DNA of 64,000 nucleotides from an uncultured Prevotella sp. (GCA_944319935.1 CALUFM010000010.1:1-64000), one strand, 5' to 3'. Positions 36,643-46,341 are shown, counted from the first letter of the stretch. The notes: generated by a model not told the origin, from the sequence alone. Translations and numbers: made by a program.

Positions 36643-37965
36643 ATGAATACCGGATTAAAGAACAAACCTGATTTGAGTTTCGCCAAACTCTGGAACTTGA
36701 GTTTCGGCTTCTTCGGGGTGCAGATAGCCTACGCCCTGCAAAGCGCGAACATCAGCCGCATCTTCGCGACGCTGGGCGCAGACCCGCACAACCTGAGCTA
36801 CTTCTGGATACTGCCCCCGCTGATGGGCATCATCGTGCAACCCATCGTGGGCACGCTGAGCGACAAGACGTGGTGCCGCTTCGGCCGGCGCATACCCTAC
36901 CTGTTCGTGGGCGCGCTGGTGGCGGTGGCCGTGATGTGCCTCCTGCCCAACGCGGGCTCTTTCGGCATGGCAGTGTCAACGGCGATGGTGTTCGGGCTAA
37001 TCGCGCTCATGTTCCTGGACACGAGCATCAACATGGCCATGCAGCCCTTCAAGATGCTTGTCGGCGACATGGTGAACGAGAAACAGAAGGCCCTGGCCTA
37101 CTCCATCCAGAGCTTCCTGTGCAACGCCGGGTCGCTGGCGGGATACGTTTTCCCCTTCCTCTTCACGTTCCTCGGCATCAGCAACGTAGCCCCCAAGGGC
37201 GTCATCCCCGACTCCGTGATATACTCATTCTACGTCGGCGCGGCCATACTCATCCTCTGCGTCATCTACACTTCGGTCAAGGTGAAGGAGATGCCGCCGA
37301 AGGAATACGCCGAATACCACGGCCTCTCCAAGCCGCTCAACGAGGACAAGGCCAACTGGCTGACACTGTTGCGCAAGGCACCGTCGGCATTCTGGACGGT
37401 GGGCCTGGTGCAGTTCTTCTGCTGGGCGGCGTTCCTGTACATGTGGAACTACACCAACGGGGCCATCGCCGAGACGTGCTGGGGCACGACCGACCCGAAG
37501 TCGGCCGAGTTCCAGGCAGCCGGCAACTGGGTGGGCATACTCTTCGCCGTGCAGGCCATCGGCAGCGTGCTGTGGGCTGTGGCTTTGCCCATGTTCCGCA
37601 ACCGCAAGTTCGCCTACGCGCTCAGCCTCATCCTCGGCGCGGCGGGCTTCCTGATGGTGCCGTACATCGCCAACCAATACGTACTGTTCGTGCCCTACCT
37701 GCTCATCGGGTGCGCATGGGCGGCCATGCTGGCCATGCCCTTCACCATCGTGACCAACGCCCTTGACGGCAGCCACATGGGGGCTTACCTCGGCCTGTTC
37801 AACGGCACTATATGCATACCGCAAATCATAGCCGCGGCGTTGGGCGGCGCGGTTCTCAGCCTCGTGGGCAGCCACCAGTACAGCATGATGACCGTGGCCG
37901 GCGTGCTGCTCGTGGCCGGCGCGTTGAGCGTAGGCATCATAAAAGAGACCAGCGGAGAGAAATAA
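36643..37965 (+). CDS. MFS sugar transporter (maltose/glucose type)
   Basis: A 440-aa inner-membrane carrier with 12 predicted helices. The N-terminus LWNLSFGFFGVQIAYALQSA and the loop GTLSDKTWCRFGRRIPYL match the GPH/SLC45-like group linked to maltose or sucrose import. It lies 105 nt after lacI in the same direction. In Bacteroidales starch loci, such a carrier brings periplasmic maltose or glucose into the cytoplasm, where MalQ acts. The exact substrate is inferred from context. Confidence 0.9.
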   Translation: MNTGLKNKPDLSFAKLWNLSFGFFGVQIAYALQSANISRIFATLGADPHNLSYFWILPPLMGIIVQPIVGTLSDKTWCRFGRRIPYLFVGALVAVAVMCLLPNAGSFGMAVSTAMVFGLIALMFLDTSINMAMQPFKMLVGDMVNEKQKALAYSIQSFLCNAGSLAGYVFPFLFTFLGISNVAPKGVIPDSVIYSFYVGAAILILCVIYTSVKVKEMPPKEYAEYHGLSKPLNEDKANWLTLLRKAPSAFWTVGLVQFFCWAAFLYMWNYTNGAIAETCWGTTDPKSAEFQAAGNWVGILFAVQAIGSVLWAVALPMFRNRKFAYALSLILGAAGFLMVPYIANQYVLFVPYLLIGCAWAAMLAMPFTIVTNALDGSHMGAYLGLFNGTICIPQIIAAALGGAVLSLVGSHQYSMMTVAGVLLVAGALSVGIIKETSGEK

Positions 37966-37992
37966 AGGAAGCAAAGCAACTGCTGACAAAAC

Positions 37993-38075
37993 GCCAAACG
38001 TGGCCTTCCGCGACGCGGAAGGCCACGTTTGGCAAAATGAAAGGCCGCCTTTTGCGCTGCAAAAGGCGGCCTTTC
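37993..38075. terminator. Two tandem F1 hairpins at a convergent junction
   Basis: Hairpin 1 pairs 37993-38012 with 38014-38033 (GCCAAACGTGGCCTTCCGCG and its complement). Hairpin 2 pairs 38039-38055 with 38059-38075 (GAAAGGCCGCCTTTTGC and its complement). Both are perfect. They sit between the ends of the mfs gene and the opposite-strand thioredoxin-like gene and are likely a bidirectional terminator. Confidence 0.75.
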
Positions 38076-38122
38076 ATAATCCGTTGGATGTCAAGACGTT
38101 ACAGCAAACGCCGCAAAGAGCC

Positions 38123-38659
38123 TTACAGCTCGTGCAGCTCTTTGAGTTTGACGGCGAGCTTCTCTACCATGACCGTTGACATCACGACACGCCCCTGGCG
38201 GTCAATCAGGTACATGGCAGGTATCCATTTGACGTTGTACAGCTTGGAGACGCTTGTCTCTTTCCACTTTTTCAGTTCGCTGAGCTGCAGCCATTCCATG
38301 CCGTTTGCCGACACGCAGCCTGTCCAGGCGTCTTTCTTTTCATCAAAAGAAACACTCACGAACTTGATGTTGCGCCCGTACTTGGCGTAAAGTTCCTTCA
38401 TGGCCGGTATGTCCTTGCGGCAGTCAGGGCACCATGACGCCCAGAAGTCAAGCACCACGTAGCTGCCACGCAGCGACGAGAGCGAGTGTTTTGTGCCGTC
38501 AGGCGCGGCCAGCGTGAAGTCAGGAGCTTCAGTGCCGGGCTGCAGCAGTTCCTTGGCGTAAAGCGAATCGGCGTCTTGCGCCGCGGCGTTCACGGCCAGC
38601 GCAAGGGCGAAAGCCATGAACGCAAGGATGCGTCGGGTTGTAATCATATTCGTTTTCAT
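38123..38659 (-). CDS. TlpA-like thioredoxin-fold protein
   Basis: A 178-aa periplasmic redox protein. The signal peptide (ALAVNAAAQ) leads to an AhpC/TSA-TlpA fold starting GTEAPDFTLAAPDG. The active site is WCPDC (C77, C80). The C-terminal half (WIPAMYLIDRQGRVV) has the cis-Pro loop. The start at 38659 is chosen; the ATG at 38674 falls in a repeat of the ATTAAGAATG type. Likely role: reducing or making disulphides in envelope proteins. Gap to nadK is 45 nt, filled with the same repeat. Confidence 0.85.
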   Translation of the reverse strand: MKTNMITTRRILAFMAFALALAVNAAAQDADSLYAKELLQPGTEAPDFTLAAPDGTKHSLSSLRGSYVVLDFWASWCPDCRKDIPAMKELYAKYGRNIKFVSVSFDEKKDAWTGCVSANGMEWLQLSELKKWKETSVSKLYNVKWIPAMYLIDRQGRVVMSTVMVEKLAVKLKELHEL

Positions 38660-38704
38660 TGTTGATTTTCTCATTATTCATTCTTAATTTTTCATTCTTA
38701 ATTG

Positions 38705-39598
38705 TCAATTCTTAATTCTGTTGTCCGCCCCCCACATCATCTTCTCGCGCAGGGTGGCGAAGTAACTCTGGCTGCTGCGCTTCACGATGTTGACCGCATA
38801 GGGGGCTTTGCGTATCCTCAGCACCGTGCTTTCGGCGCATTTCTCCGACTGGCCGTCAACCGCAATGAGGAAGTTATGGCTGCGGCTCTCCACCGTGAGG
38901 CTTATTTCCGAGTCGTCAGGCAGCACTATCGGGCGTATGTTAAGGCTGTGGGGAGCTACCGGCGTGAGGCAAAGCGTGCCCGTGCGGGGCGAAATTATAG
39001 GGCCTCCGTTTGACAGCGAATAGGCCGTAGAGCCAGTGGGCGTGCTGACAATCAGACCGTCAGCCTGGTAAGTCACCAGGTATTCGCCGTCAACATGCGC
39101 ATGGATGGTTATCATCGAGGCCGTGTCACGCTTCAGCACGGCTATGTCGTTAAGCGCGCACAGATTGCCCTCAAGGGGCTGGCCGCCGGTGTCAACGCAT
39201 ATCGCGGTGTGCCTTTCGATGGCGTATCCGCCGCTGTAGAGCGAGTCGATGGCACTCTCAATCTCGCCCGGCATTATGTCGGCGAGGAAGCCAAGGCGGC
39301 CCATGTTGACGCCGAGGATGGGCGTGCCCTTGCAGCCTACGTGCGCAGCGGCGCGCAACAGCGTGCCGTCGCCGCCAAGGGAGATGACGAAATCGGCCGT
39401 GAAACCGCCGTCCTCAAACACGTCTACGCAACCCCGGGCGATTTTTCCGGCGGCCACGAGATAATCATAGAAGGTCTTTTCCATGCACACCTCCGCGCCT
39501 CGTGCGGCGAGGATGGCCATTATCGTGTTTACGCTTTCTGACTTGCGGCTCTGGTGGACGTTGCCGAACAATGCGAACCTGAGTTTGCGAGATGCCAT
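38705..39598 (-). CDS. nadK: NAD kinase
   Basis: Makes NADP from NAD and ATP in the cytoplasm. The 297-aa protein has the GGDGTLL motif (VISLGGDGTLLRAA), NMGRLGFLAD, and TPTGSTAYSLSNGG, all hallmarks of the family. Length is usual. A -7 box (TACTTTTG, minus strand) lies at 39686-39693, divergent from the pdxJ promoter. Confidence 0.96.
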   Translation of the reverse strand: MASRKLRFALFGNVHQSRKSESVNTIMAILAARGAEVCMEKTFYDYLVAAGKIARGCVDVFEDGGFTADFVISLGGDGTLLRAAAHVGCKGTPILGVNMGRLGFLADIMPGEIESAIDSLYSGGYAIERHTAICVDTGGQPLEGNLCALNDIAVLKRDTASMITIHAHVDGEYLVTYQADGLIVSTPTGSTAYSLSNGGPIISPRTGTLCLTPVAPHSLNIRPIVLPDDSEISLTVESRSHNFLIAVDGQSEKCAESTVLRIRKAPYAVNIVKRSSQSYFATLREKMMWGADNRIKN

Positions 39599-39637
39599 AA
39601 TTTTCAGCTTTTAAAATTCTTTTTTCCAATGTAACGC

Positions 39638-39666
39638 TTGGAAATGCCAAACATTTTGTAACTTTG
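39638..39666 (+). promoter_or_regulatory. Promoter of pdxJ
   Basis: TTGG at 39638-39641 and TAACTTTG at 39659-39666, spacing close to the Bacteroidota optimum. It faces away from the nadK promoter (39686-39693). Confidence 0.7.
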
Positions 39667-39742
39667 CCGATGCTTATATCAGATGCAAAAGTACATATTT
39701 TGCCCGACAACATACATTGAGAACCAAATAAAATCGTGAAAA

Positions 39743-40456
39743 ATGACAAAATTAAGCGTTAACATCAACAAAGTGGCCACACTGCGCAACGCCCGCGGGG
39801 GCAACAACCCCGACGTGACGCAGGCCGCCTTGGACTGTGAGAAGTTTGGCGCGCAAGGCATAACGGTACACCCACGCCCCGACGAAAGGCACATAAGATA
39901 CAGCGACGTCAGGGAGATAAGGCCGTTGCTGAAGACCGAATTCAACATCGAGGGAAACCCGATAGACAAATACATAGACCTCGTATTGGAGGTGAAACCG
40001 ACGCAGGTGACGCTCGTGCCTGACGCCGACGACCAGCTTACGAGCAACCACGGATGGGACACGAAGGCCAATTGCGGATTCCTTACCGATGTCATCGGAC
40101 GCTTCAAGGAGGCGGGCATCAGGACGTCGATATTCGTTGACGCCGTGCCTGAAATGGTGGAAGCGGCAAAGCAGTGCGGCACTGACAGGGTGGAACTCTA
40201 CACCGAGCCCTACGCCGCCAACTACGCCAAGAACCGCGAGGAGGCAATAAAGCCGTTCGTCGAGGCGGCCAAGGTGGCCCGCGAAGTGGGCCTCGGCCTC
40301 AACGCCGGGCACGACCTCAGCCTCGAGAACCTGTACTACTTCCACCAGAACATACCTTGGCTTGACGAGGTAAGCATAGGCCACGCCCTGATATGCGACG
40401 CCCTCTACATGGGGCTTGACGCAACGATAAAGGCTTATCTCGAATGCCTGAAATAA
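39743..40456 (+). CDS. pdxJ: Pyridoxine 5'-phosphate synthase
   Basis: Condenses 1-deoxyxylulose 5-phosphate with 3-amino-2-oxopropyl phosphate in vitamin B6 synthesis. The 237-aa TIM barrel starts [19 protein letters not shown] and has [12 protein letters not shown], the substrate loop typical of PdxJ, plus [12 protein letters not shown] near the end. Length is usual. It is followed by the DJ-1 gene after 30 nt. Confidence 0.96.
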   Translation: MTKLSVNINKVATLRNARGGNNPDVTQAALDCEKFGAQGITVHPRPDERHIRYSDVREIRPLLKTEFNIEGNPIDKYIDLVLEVKPTQVTLVPDADDQLTSNHGWDTKANCGFLTDVIGRFKEAGIRTSIFVDAVPEMVEAAKQCGTDRVELYTEPYAANYAKNREEAIKPFVEAAKVAREVGLGLNAGHDLSLENLYYFHQNIPWLDEVSIGHALICDALYMGLDATIKAYLECLK

Positions 40457-40486
40457 CGGAACTAACCCTATAAACCTTATATTACT

Positions 40487-41050
40487 ATGGCAAAAGTATA
40501 TGAATTCCTGGCAACGGGCTTTGAAGACATCGAGGCCCTCATACCATTAGACATAATGCGCCGCGCCGGCGTAGAGTTCAAGACCGTAAGCGTAACCGGC
40601 TCAAAGCTCGTGGAGTCAGCCCACGGCGTGAAGATGGAAGCCGACCTGCTCATCGAGGAGGCCGACCTGAGCGACGCCGACCTGCTTATGCTGCCCGGCG
40701 GACTGCCCGGAGCGACCAACCTCAACGAGCATTCTGGCGTGAAAGAGGCTCTCGTAAGGCATAACGCCAACGGCAAGATGATTGGCGCGATATGCGCCGC
40801 GCCGATGGTGCTGGGCGGCCTCGGCATGCTTGAAGGCAAGCGTGCGACGTGCTACCCTGGCTTTGAGAAATACTTGGATGGCGCGGAATACACACACGAG
40901 CTGTGTACGGTTGACGGCAACATCACCACCGGCGAAGGCCCGGCGGCCGCCTTGCCTTACGCATATACGCTGCTCGCAGCCCTAACAGACAGGCAGACGG
41001 CGGACGGAATTGCCGACGGCATGATGTACAAACACCTGATGCTGAAGTAA
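40487..41050 (+). CDS. DJ-1/PfpI-family protein (YajL-like)
   Basis: A 187-aa cytoplasmic protein with the DJ-1 fold: VYEFLATGFEDIEALIP at the front (acidic residue of the active site) and the nucleophile elbow AICAAPMVLGG with the conserved Cys near 104. Members act as glyoxalase-like or chaperone proteins; the exact reaction is unsettled. It is probably cotranscribed with pdxJ. Confidence 0.9.
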   Translation: MAKVYEFLATGFEDIEALIPLDIMRRAGVEFKTVSVTGSKLVESAHGVKMEADLLIEEADLSDADLLMLPGGLPGATNLNEHSGVKEALVRHNANGKMIGAICAAPMVLGGLGMLEGKRATCYPGFEKYLDGAEYTHELCTVDGNITTGEGPAAALPYAYTLLAALTDRQTADGIADGMMYKHLMLK

Positions 41051-41057
41051 GACGGGC

Positions 41058-41160
41058 AAACAGGCAACAAGCACGCAAGCAAAGACATTGGCACCGACGG
41101 CGGCCAACGCCAATGATACAAGCCGAACGCCAATGTCCTTGCCTGCGTGTCTGCCTGTTT
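41058..41160. repeat. Imperfect 33-nt inverted repeat before ispD
   Basis: Arms AAACAGGCAACAAGCACGCA (41058 onward) and TGCCTGCGTGTCTGCCTGTT (ending 41160) pair with a few mismatches; the inner ends share GCCAATGTC / GACATTGGC. Units resemble the GTCTGCTTGTCTGC family at 60046. It may form a terminator-like barrier before ispD. Confidence 0.65.
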
Positions 41161-41188
41161 CCTTATGACCATTTTAAAATACAAGAAC

Positions 41189-41854
41189 ATGGACTACGCC
41201 GTGATTGTAGCCGGAGGCAAGGGGCTGAGAATGGGCGCAAGCATACCCAAACAGTTTCTCGCCGTAAACGGACTGCCGGTACTTATGCACACAATAAAGC
41301 GGTTCAGGGAATATGACCACACCCTGAGAATAATCCTCGTACTGCCCAAAGAGCAGCACGAATACTGGAAAGAGCTGTGCAAGAACCATCATTTCACCGA
41401 CGCATACGCCGTGACCGACGGCGGCGAAACCCGCTTCCACTCGGTGAAAAACGGCTTGGACATGATACCAGACGACACCGACGGCGTAGTGGGCGTGCAT
41501 GACGGAGTGCGCCCCTTTCCGTCAGTTGACGTGATAAAGCGATGTTACGAAACGGCACGGACAGCCAAAGCCGTAATACCTGTTGTGCCGGTAGTCGAGA
41601 CATTGAGGCACATCATAGGGCAAGACGACACCGAAACCGTCCCGAGAGGCGACTTCCGCTTAGTGCAGACACCGCAGACATTCGACATACAACTGCTGAA
41701 ACGCGCCTACGGCCAGCCCTACCAAGAGGACTTCACCGACGACGCGTCGGTCGTGGAGAGCATCGGACAGAGAATAACCCTTGTTGAAGGGAACCGCGAA
41801 AACATAAAAATCACCACCCCGTTCGACCTCCGCATAGCGCGCATACTTGCTTGA
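41189..41854 (+). CDS. ispD: 2-C-methyl-D-erythritol 4-phosphate cytidylyltransferase
   Basis: Makes CDP-methylerythritol in the non-mevalonate isoprenoid pathway. The 221-aa enzyme has the nucleotide-binding [17 protein letters not shown] at the N-terminus, GVHDGVRPF in the middle and [17 protein letters not shown] at the end. The start at 41189 ([10 protein letters not shown]) aligns with the family; the ATG at 41147 is 42 nt earlier. It is followed by recG after 11 nt. Confidence 0.96.
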   Translation: MDYAVIVAGGKGLRMGASIPKQFLAVNGLPVLMHTIKRFREYDHTLRIILVLPKEQHEYWKELCKNHHFTDAYAVTDGGETRFHSVKNGLDMIPDDTDGVVGVHDGVRPFPSVDVIKRCYETARTAKAVIPVVPVVETLRHIIGQDDTETVPRGDFRLVQTPQTFDIQLLKRAYGQPYQEDFTDDASVVESIGQRITLVEGNRENIKITTPFDLRIARILA

Positions 41855-41865
41855 ATACCTTTTTG

Positions 41866-43965
41866 ATGCTTGACATTCTCAACCAAGACATACAGTTCCT
41901 GCCGGGAGTAGGGCCGCGACGCAAGGCCCTGCTTGAGAAAGAGCGCGGCATAAAGACGTATGAAGACCTCTTGGAATATTATCCGTTCGACTTCTATGAC
42001 CGCAGCCGCGTGTTCCGAATAAACGAACTTTCACCCGACACGCAGTCAGTACAAATCAAGGCAAAGATACTCAGTTTCGAGACATTTGACATGGGTCCGC
42101 ACCGCACAAGGCTTGTGGCTCACGTGTCAGACGGCAGCGGCGTGGCCGACATCGTTTGGTTCTCAGGCGCGAAATACATACTCGGACGCTTCAAGGTCGG
42201 CATCCCATACATCATTTTCGGCAAGCCCACGGTGTTCAACGGGCGGTTCCAGTTCTCACATCCGGACATCGACCCCGTGTCAGAACTGCAACTCTCACAA
42301 GCCGGTTTGCAGCCACGCTACAGCACATCGGAAAAGATGAAGAACGCCGGAATGAACTCACGGGCGGTGGAACGGCTGGTGAAAACCCTGCTTGACAGCA
42401 TCAAAGAGCCTCTGCCTGAGACAATCCCGCCGTTCATAATACGCCGGCTGAACCTCATTTCGCGTGACGAAGCGTTCAGGAAGATACACAGCCCCAAGAA
42501 CAACGACGACATAATACAAGCCAGACACCGCCTGAAATTCGAGGAACTTTTCTACGTACAGCTTAACATCCAGCGTTATGCGAACGACCATAGGCGAAAA
42601 TACCGCGGCTATGTGTTCACGAAAGTAGGCAAGACTTTCAACGACTTTTACTACAACAACCTGCCTTTCGAGCTTACAAAGGCGCAAGAACGTGTAATCA
42701 GGGAGATATGGGAAGACATGCGTTCGGGGCGGCAGATGAACCGCCTGTTGCAGGGCGACGTCGGCAGCGGCAAGACCTTGGTGGCCCTGATGTCGATGCT
42801 GATAGCCATAGACAACGGCTTCCAGGCCTGCATAATGGCTCCGACGGAAATCCTTGCGGAACAACACGCAGCCACAATAGCCTCGTTCCTGCACGGCATG
42901 GACGTCCGCACGGAACTGCTTACGGGCATGGTGAAGGGCAAACGGCGGCGTGAAGTGCTGGAAGGGCTGGCCGACGGCAGCGTGAAAATACTCATAGGGA
43001 CGCACGCCGTGATTGAAGACAGCGTGCAGTTCGCCCGCCTCGGCTTCGTGGTCATCGACGAACAACACCGCTTCGGCGTTGTCCAAAGGGCGAAACTGTG
43101 GAACAAAAGCGACAACCCACCACACATATTGGTCATGACGGCAACGCCAATCCCACGCACATTGGCCATGACCGTGTACGGCGACCTTGACGTAAGCAAG
43201 ATTGACGAACTGCCTCCGGGGCGCAAACCCGTTGTCACCCTGCACAAATACGAAGACCAGATGTCAAGCCTTTACGCCGGCATAAGGCGGCAGTTGAACG
43301 CCGGACGGCAAGCTTACATCGTGTTCCCGTTAATAAAGGAAAGCGAGAAAATAGACCTGAAGAACCTCGAAGAGGGCTATGAAACCCTGCGCGAGGCCTT
43401 TCCGGAGTTCAGGCTCGGCAAGGTGCATGGCCAGATGAAACCGGCCGAAAAGGAAGAAGAGATGCGCCGCTTCGCCAGCGGCGAGACGCACATATTGGTC
43501 GCAACTACCGTCATCGAGGTAGGCGTGAACGTGCCAAACGCCTCAATCATGGTCATAATCAACGCCGAACGCTTCGGCCTGTCACAGCTCCACCAGCTCA
43601 GGGGGCGCGTGGGACGAGGCGCGGAACAGTCGTTCTGCATACTCGTAAGCAAGCGCAAACTGACCGACGAGACACGCAAGCGGTTGGACATAATGTGCGA
43701 AACCAACGACGGCTTCAGCATAGCTGAGGCCGACCTGAAGCTGCGCGGGCCGGGCGACCTTGAAGGGACGCAACAAAGCGGAATAGCCATCGAACTTAAA
43801 ATAGCCAACCTCGCAAAAGACGGGGAACTTATACAACTGGCGCACGAAGAGGTCAAAAAAATAATAAACGACGACCCCATGTGCCAGAAAGCCGAATATT
43901 CCATGCTCTGGCAAAGGCTCGCCGCCATGCGCAAGAACCTGCAATACTTCGGCGCGATTTCATAA
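41866..43965 (+). CDS. recG: ATP-dependent DNA helicase RecG
   Basis: Remodels stalled replication forks and Holliday junctions. The 699-aa protein has an N-terminal wedge/OB domain (FLPGVGPRRKALL at front), Walker A GDVGSGKT (297-304), DEQH box (398-401), TATPIPRTLAMT (motif III) and the C-terminal RVGRGAEQSFC (motif VI) with the TRG region. The start at ATG 41866 (MLDILNQD) is preferred over an in-frame TTG at 41851 that overlaps ispD. Confidence 0.96.
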   Translation: MLDILNQDIQFLPGVGPRRKALLEKERGIKTYEDLLEYYPFDFYDRSRVFRINELSPDTQSVQIKAKILSFETFDMGPHRTRLVAHVSDGSGVADIVWFSGAKYILGRFKVGIPYIIFGKPTVFNGRFQFSHPDIDPVSELQLSQAGLQPRYSTSEKMKNAGMNSRAVERLVKTLLDSIKEPLPETIPPFIIRRLNLISRDEAFRKIHSPKNNDDIIQARHRLKFEELFYVQLNIQRYANDHRRKYRGYVFTKVGKTFNDFYYNNLPFELTKAQERVIREIWEDMRSGRQMNRLLQGDVGSGKTLVALMSMLIAIDNGFQACIMAPTEILAEQHAATIASFLHGMDVRTELLTGMVKGKRRREVLEGLADGSVKILIGTHAVIEDSVQFARLGFVVIDEQHRFGVVQRAKLWNKSDNPPHILVMTATPIPRTLAMTVYGDLDVSKIDELPPGRKPVVTLHKYEDQMSSLYAGIRRQLNAGRQAYIVFPLIKESEKIDLKNLEEGYETLREAFPEFRLGKVHGQMKPAEKEEEMRRFASGETHILVATTVIEVGVNVPNASIMVIINAERFGLSQLHQLRGRVGRGAEQSFCILVSKRKLTDETRKRLDIMCETNDGFSIAEADLKLRGPGDLEGTQQSGIAIELKIANLAKDGELIQLAHEEVKKIINDDPMCQKAEYSMLWQRLAAMRKNLQYFGAIS

Positions 43966-43992
43966 ATCCATACACAACGACAAGCCACAACA

Positions 43993-44032
43993 AAGGCCAT
44001 GGACAAGCGGTTGCAACCGCGCCCATGGCCTT
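43993..44032. terminator. Nested hairpin between convergent recG and cotH-like genes
   Basis: AAGGCCATGG / CCATGGCCTT (43993-44002 with 44023-44032) encloses GCGGTT-GC-AACCGC (44007-44020). There is no long T run, but the location between two gene ends suggests termination on both strands. Confidence 0.5.
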
Positions 44033-44049
44033 CGCCGTTATCTGCAATG

Positions 44050-45516
44050 TCATTTCTTCATGAACTTCACGGTCGTTCCGTCAGCGTTACGCCGTATGTA
44101 GACGCCGCGCGGAAGACCTTCGGCGTCGTCTGCCGGATACTGCCGGCCGTAAACATCATATATCCTGACAGGCTCGTTGCGCCCGCTTGCCACAACGTTG
44201 GCCACGCCCGAACTTCCATATTGAGCCACAAGCCTGTGCATGTTCGCGACGCGCTCCTCCATCAAACCGGTCATCTCGTCAATCTGAGTCTGCAAGCTTT
44301 TCTTGCATTCGTCAGGGTAAACAGTCTTGTGCAGGCTGAAGCTCTCGTCTATGGCCGTCCCGTATTTGGCTTTCAGCTCGCCGAACCCGCGCCTCACCTC
44401 GTCCATCAACGTCGGACTTACCTCGTCCCAAGCCTCCTTGTACGCCCTTTGGAAGTCCTCACGGGCGAAAAGCTTGTCATAATAGAAATACGGCGCGTTG
44501 TGAGACATGCTCCATCGGCCGATGCCCGAGGGGTCTTTGAAGATTGCGTCAAAGTCCCACAGCGGCCCCATCTTCATCTTCGTTGACGTCGGGTTGGCTA
44601 CGTCAAAGTCGTCCTTGTACACATACATGTTGCTGCCGGCATCGTCAAACTGGCAAAGGACATCCTGCCCTACCATCCACCTCGCGAACAACGGATAGTC
44701 AATGTACTGCGAGATGTCGCCGCCCGAATACAAGACGTCCTCAAAGTCGTTGAGGTATTGGCGTATTGTGTTTACCGTAGCATCATCCACTTCGTCGGCG
44801 TCAGGGTGCTTGAACGTGTATCCATGCGTGGGGTATTGATGGTCGGTCTTGAAATACAAGTCCTCGTTCCACCAATAAACGTCGTTCTCTATCAGGAAGC
44901 CTGTCTTCTTTATGTCAACCCTCTTGTCGCCGCGCTCAACGGCATCGGTAAGGTAATACATTCCCATGTACTTGCCGTTCATCACCAAGTTGACGAACGT
45001 ATAGCCCGGCACGAACTCCATGCCTACCGCCTTGCTCACCATGAAGCCGAGCGCAGTGAGGATGTTGCTCTCGTCCATGTCAAGCCCGGTATTCCACATA
45101 CTGATTTTCAACAGGTTCCAGTCTTTCTCCTTGTAATCGTCATCACCGCGCATCAGCATGTCAAACTTCTTTGACAGCTTGATTTTGTAAGGCTTCTGCC
45201 CGGCTGACGCCCCGGTGCTGTTGCCGCGTATCTTTATCCTCATGCCAGACTCGTCCTTGACGTATTCGCCCGTGTCATACAAAGTTTCGCCCTTCAGCGT
45301 CATAACGAGGCGTCCCTTCACGTATTCCGCTCCGGTTATGCCCGTGCCCAGGCAGCCTTCAGGGGGATAGGCAACCTCGCATGTGGGGAACTCGCCTCCG
45401 ACCGTGGTCACGTTGAGCAGCGGTATGTCAGGCCATTCCACGACGTCGTTTCCCGCCTCAGCACAAAGCGCGCACAAAAAAGACAAGGCGCACAGCAACA
45501 ATCTTTTCACTTTCAT
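44050..45516 (-). CDS. CotH-kinase-like secreted protein with sorting-type C-terminus
   Basis: A 488-aa secreted protein with a signal peptide (ending LCAEAG). The CotH-like domain shows IRGNSTG, then PYKIKLSKKFDML, DWNLLKISMWNTG, FVNLVMNGKYMGMYYLTDAV and DFDAIFKDPSG. CotH members are protein kinase-like enzymes; which catalytic residues are kept was not checked residue by residue. The last 50 residues (VRIYDVYGRQYP ... GVYIRRNADGTTVKFMKK) look like a short type IX sorting domain. Promoter TTGG / TAATTTTG (minus strand, 45600-45630) has ideal spacing. Its substrate is unknown. Confidence 0.85.
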   Translation of the reverse strand: MKVKRLLLCALSFLCALCAEAGNDVVEWPDIPLLNVTTVGGEFPTCEVAYPPEGCLGTGITGAEYVKGRLVMTLKGETLYDTGEYVKDESGMRIKIRGNSTGASAGQKPYKIKLSKKFDMLMRGDDDYKEKDWNLLKISMWNTGLDMDESNILTALGFMVSKAVGMEFVPGYTFVNLVMNGKYMGMYYLTDAVERGDKRVDIKKTGFLIENDVYWWNEDLYFKTDHQYPTHGYTFKHPDADEVDDATVNTIRQYLNDFEDVLYSGGDISQYIDYPLFARWMVGQDVLCQFDDAGSNMYVYKDDFDVANPTSTKMKMGPLWDFDAIFKDPSGIGRWSMSHNAPYFYYDKLFAREDFQRAYKEAWDEVSPTLMDEVRRGFGELKAKYGTAIDESFSLHKTVYPDECKKSLQTQIDEMTGLMEERVANMHRLVAQYGSSGVANVVASGRNEPVRIYDVYGRQYPADDAEGLPRGVYIRRNADGTTVKFMKK

Positions 45517-45599
45517 CTCATGGGTTTTTAAAATGGCATTCCGCCGCAATAAAGCCACGGAATGCCACGATTATAAAATCACAAATTAAATTCCAACCG

Positions 45600-45630
45600 C
45601 AAAATTAGCGATTATCGGCATATCAGCCAA
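45600..45630 (-). promoter_or_regulatory. Promoter of the cotH-like gene
   Basis: TTGG (45627-45630) and TAATTTTG (45600-45607) on the minus strand, 19-nt spacer. The leader to the ATG at 45516 is about 75 nt. Confidence 0.75.
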
Positions 45631-45677
45631 GCAAAACAAGGCGTCATCGCGGAGTCGCAATACATTTTTAACACACT

Positions 45678-45696
45678 TGTAAACCATTGGTTTACA
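45678..45696. promoter_or_regulatory. Perfect palindrome upstream of the cotH-like gene
   Basis: TGTAAACCA-T-TGGTTTACA, 9-bp arms, 1-nt centre. It lies 80 bp upstream of the -7 box and 13 nt after the stop of the next gene. It could be an operator for an unknown regulator or a weak terminator; no T run follows. Confidence 0.5.
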
Positions 45697-45708
45697 TCAA
45701 GTTGCGGC

Positions 45709-46341
45709 TCATTGCACTTTTGTAAGCTTCACCTTGCCAAGGTCTTCGTCGTTGAACTCAAGCACGTCCCCTGACACTGACACCAGGCCGAGCTTGTCGG
45801 TGGTAACCTCGCCGTCGTCGCCAACTTCCTCTTTGATGCTCTGCAACACCGCCTCTTTCAAAGCGTCCTCGTCAAGCATCCCGGCCTCCTTGGCCAGCGC
45901 GAAAGCCATCATAGTCTCAGAGTCGGCGTCGCCTGACGGCTTGAGGTCGAGCTTCTTGATGTTGAACTTCATGTCAGCCGAGTTGTAAGTCACTTCGATG
46001 TCGTTGCTTTCCACTCTCCACTTTCCTGGCGCAACAACGTCAATCGAGGCTGAGATTTCCATGCCGTCTTCCTCTCCTGTTATGTCCATGCTGACGGTCA
46101 TCGTGAACTTGCCGCCGTCGGCGTCGGCTCCGCTCTTGGCGAACTCAAGTATGGTTTCGCCGTTCTTGTATTTCACGCCGTCCTCGTTCAGCCCGAGCAG
46201 GTCAATATCACCTTTCCATTTGCCCTCAATCTTGTCGGCGAGTTTTTGCTCTCCGCATGAAGTCACGGCCATTCCGACCAACACGGCGGCGAACAGCATC
46301 GTCCACGCCGCCTTGCACTTTCCGATAAAATTCTTTTTCAT
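45709..46341 (-). CDS. Lipoprotein of unknown function, lipocalin-like start
   Basis: A 210-aa lipoprotein (lipobox VTSC). The mature part begins LADKIEGKWKGDIDL, like many Bacteroidota lipocalin-like proteins that open with a GxW motif. Beta-rich segments follow, with an acidic helical stretch (DEDALKEAVLQSIKEE) near residue 165. I cannot name a family with confidence. The start at 46341 gives a proper signal. Promoter CTTTG / TATCTTTG is at 46404-46433. Confidence 0.75.
   Translation of the reverse strand: MKKNFIGKCKAAWTMLFAAVLVGMAVTSCGEQKLADKIEGKWKGDIDLLGLNEDGVKYKNGETILEFAKSGADADGGKFTMTVSMDITGEEDGMEISASIDVVAPGKWRVESNDIEVTYNSADMKFNIKKLDLKPSGDADSETMMAFALAKEAGMLDEDALKEAVLQSIKEEVGDDGEVTTDKLGLVSVSGDVLEFNDEDLGKVKLTKVQ

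Noticed and set aside
36870..37766. A 298-codon frame in another phase of the MFS gene
   Set aside because: No domain and many Arg/His; the MFS frame has clear helices and family motifs.
41851..41865. TTG start for recG overlapping ispD
   Set aside because: An ATG 15 nt later fits the family N-terminus; the TTG has no support.
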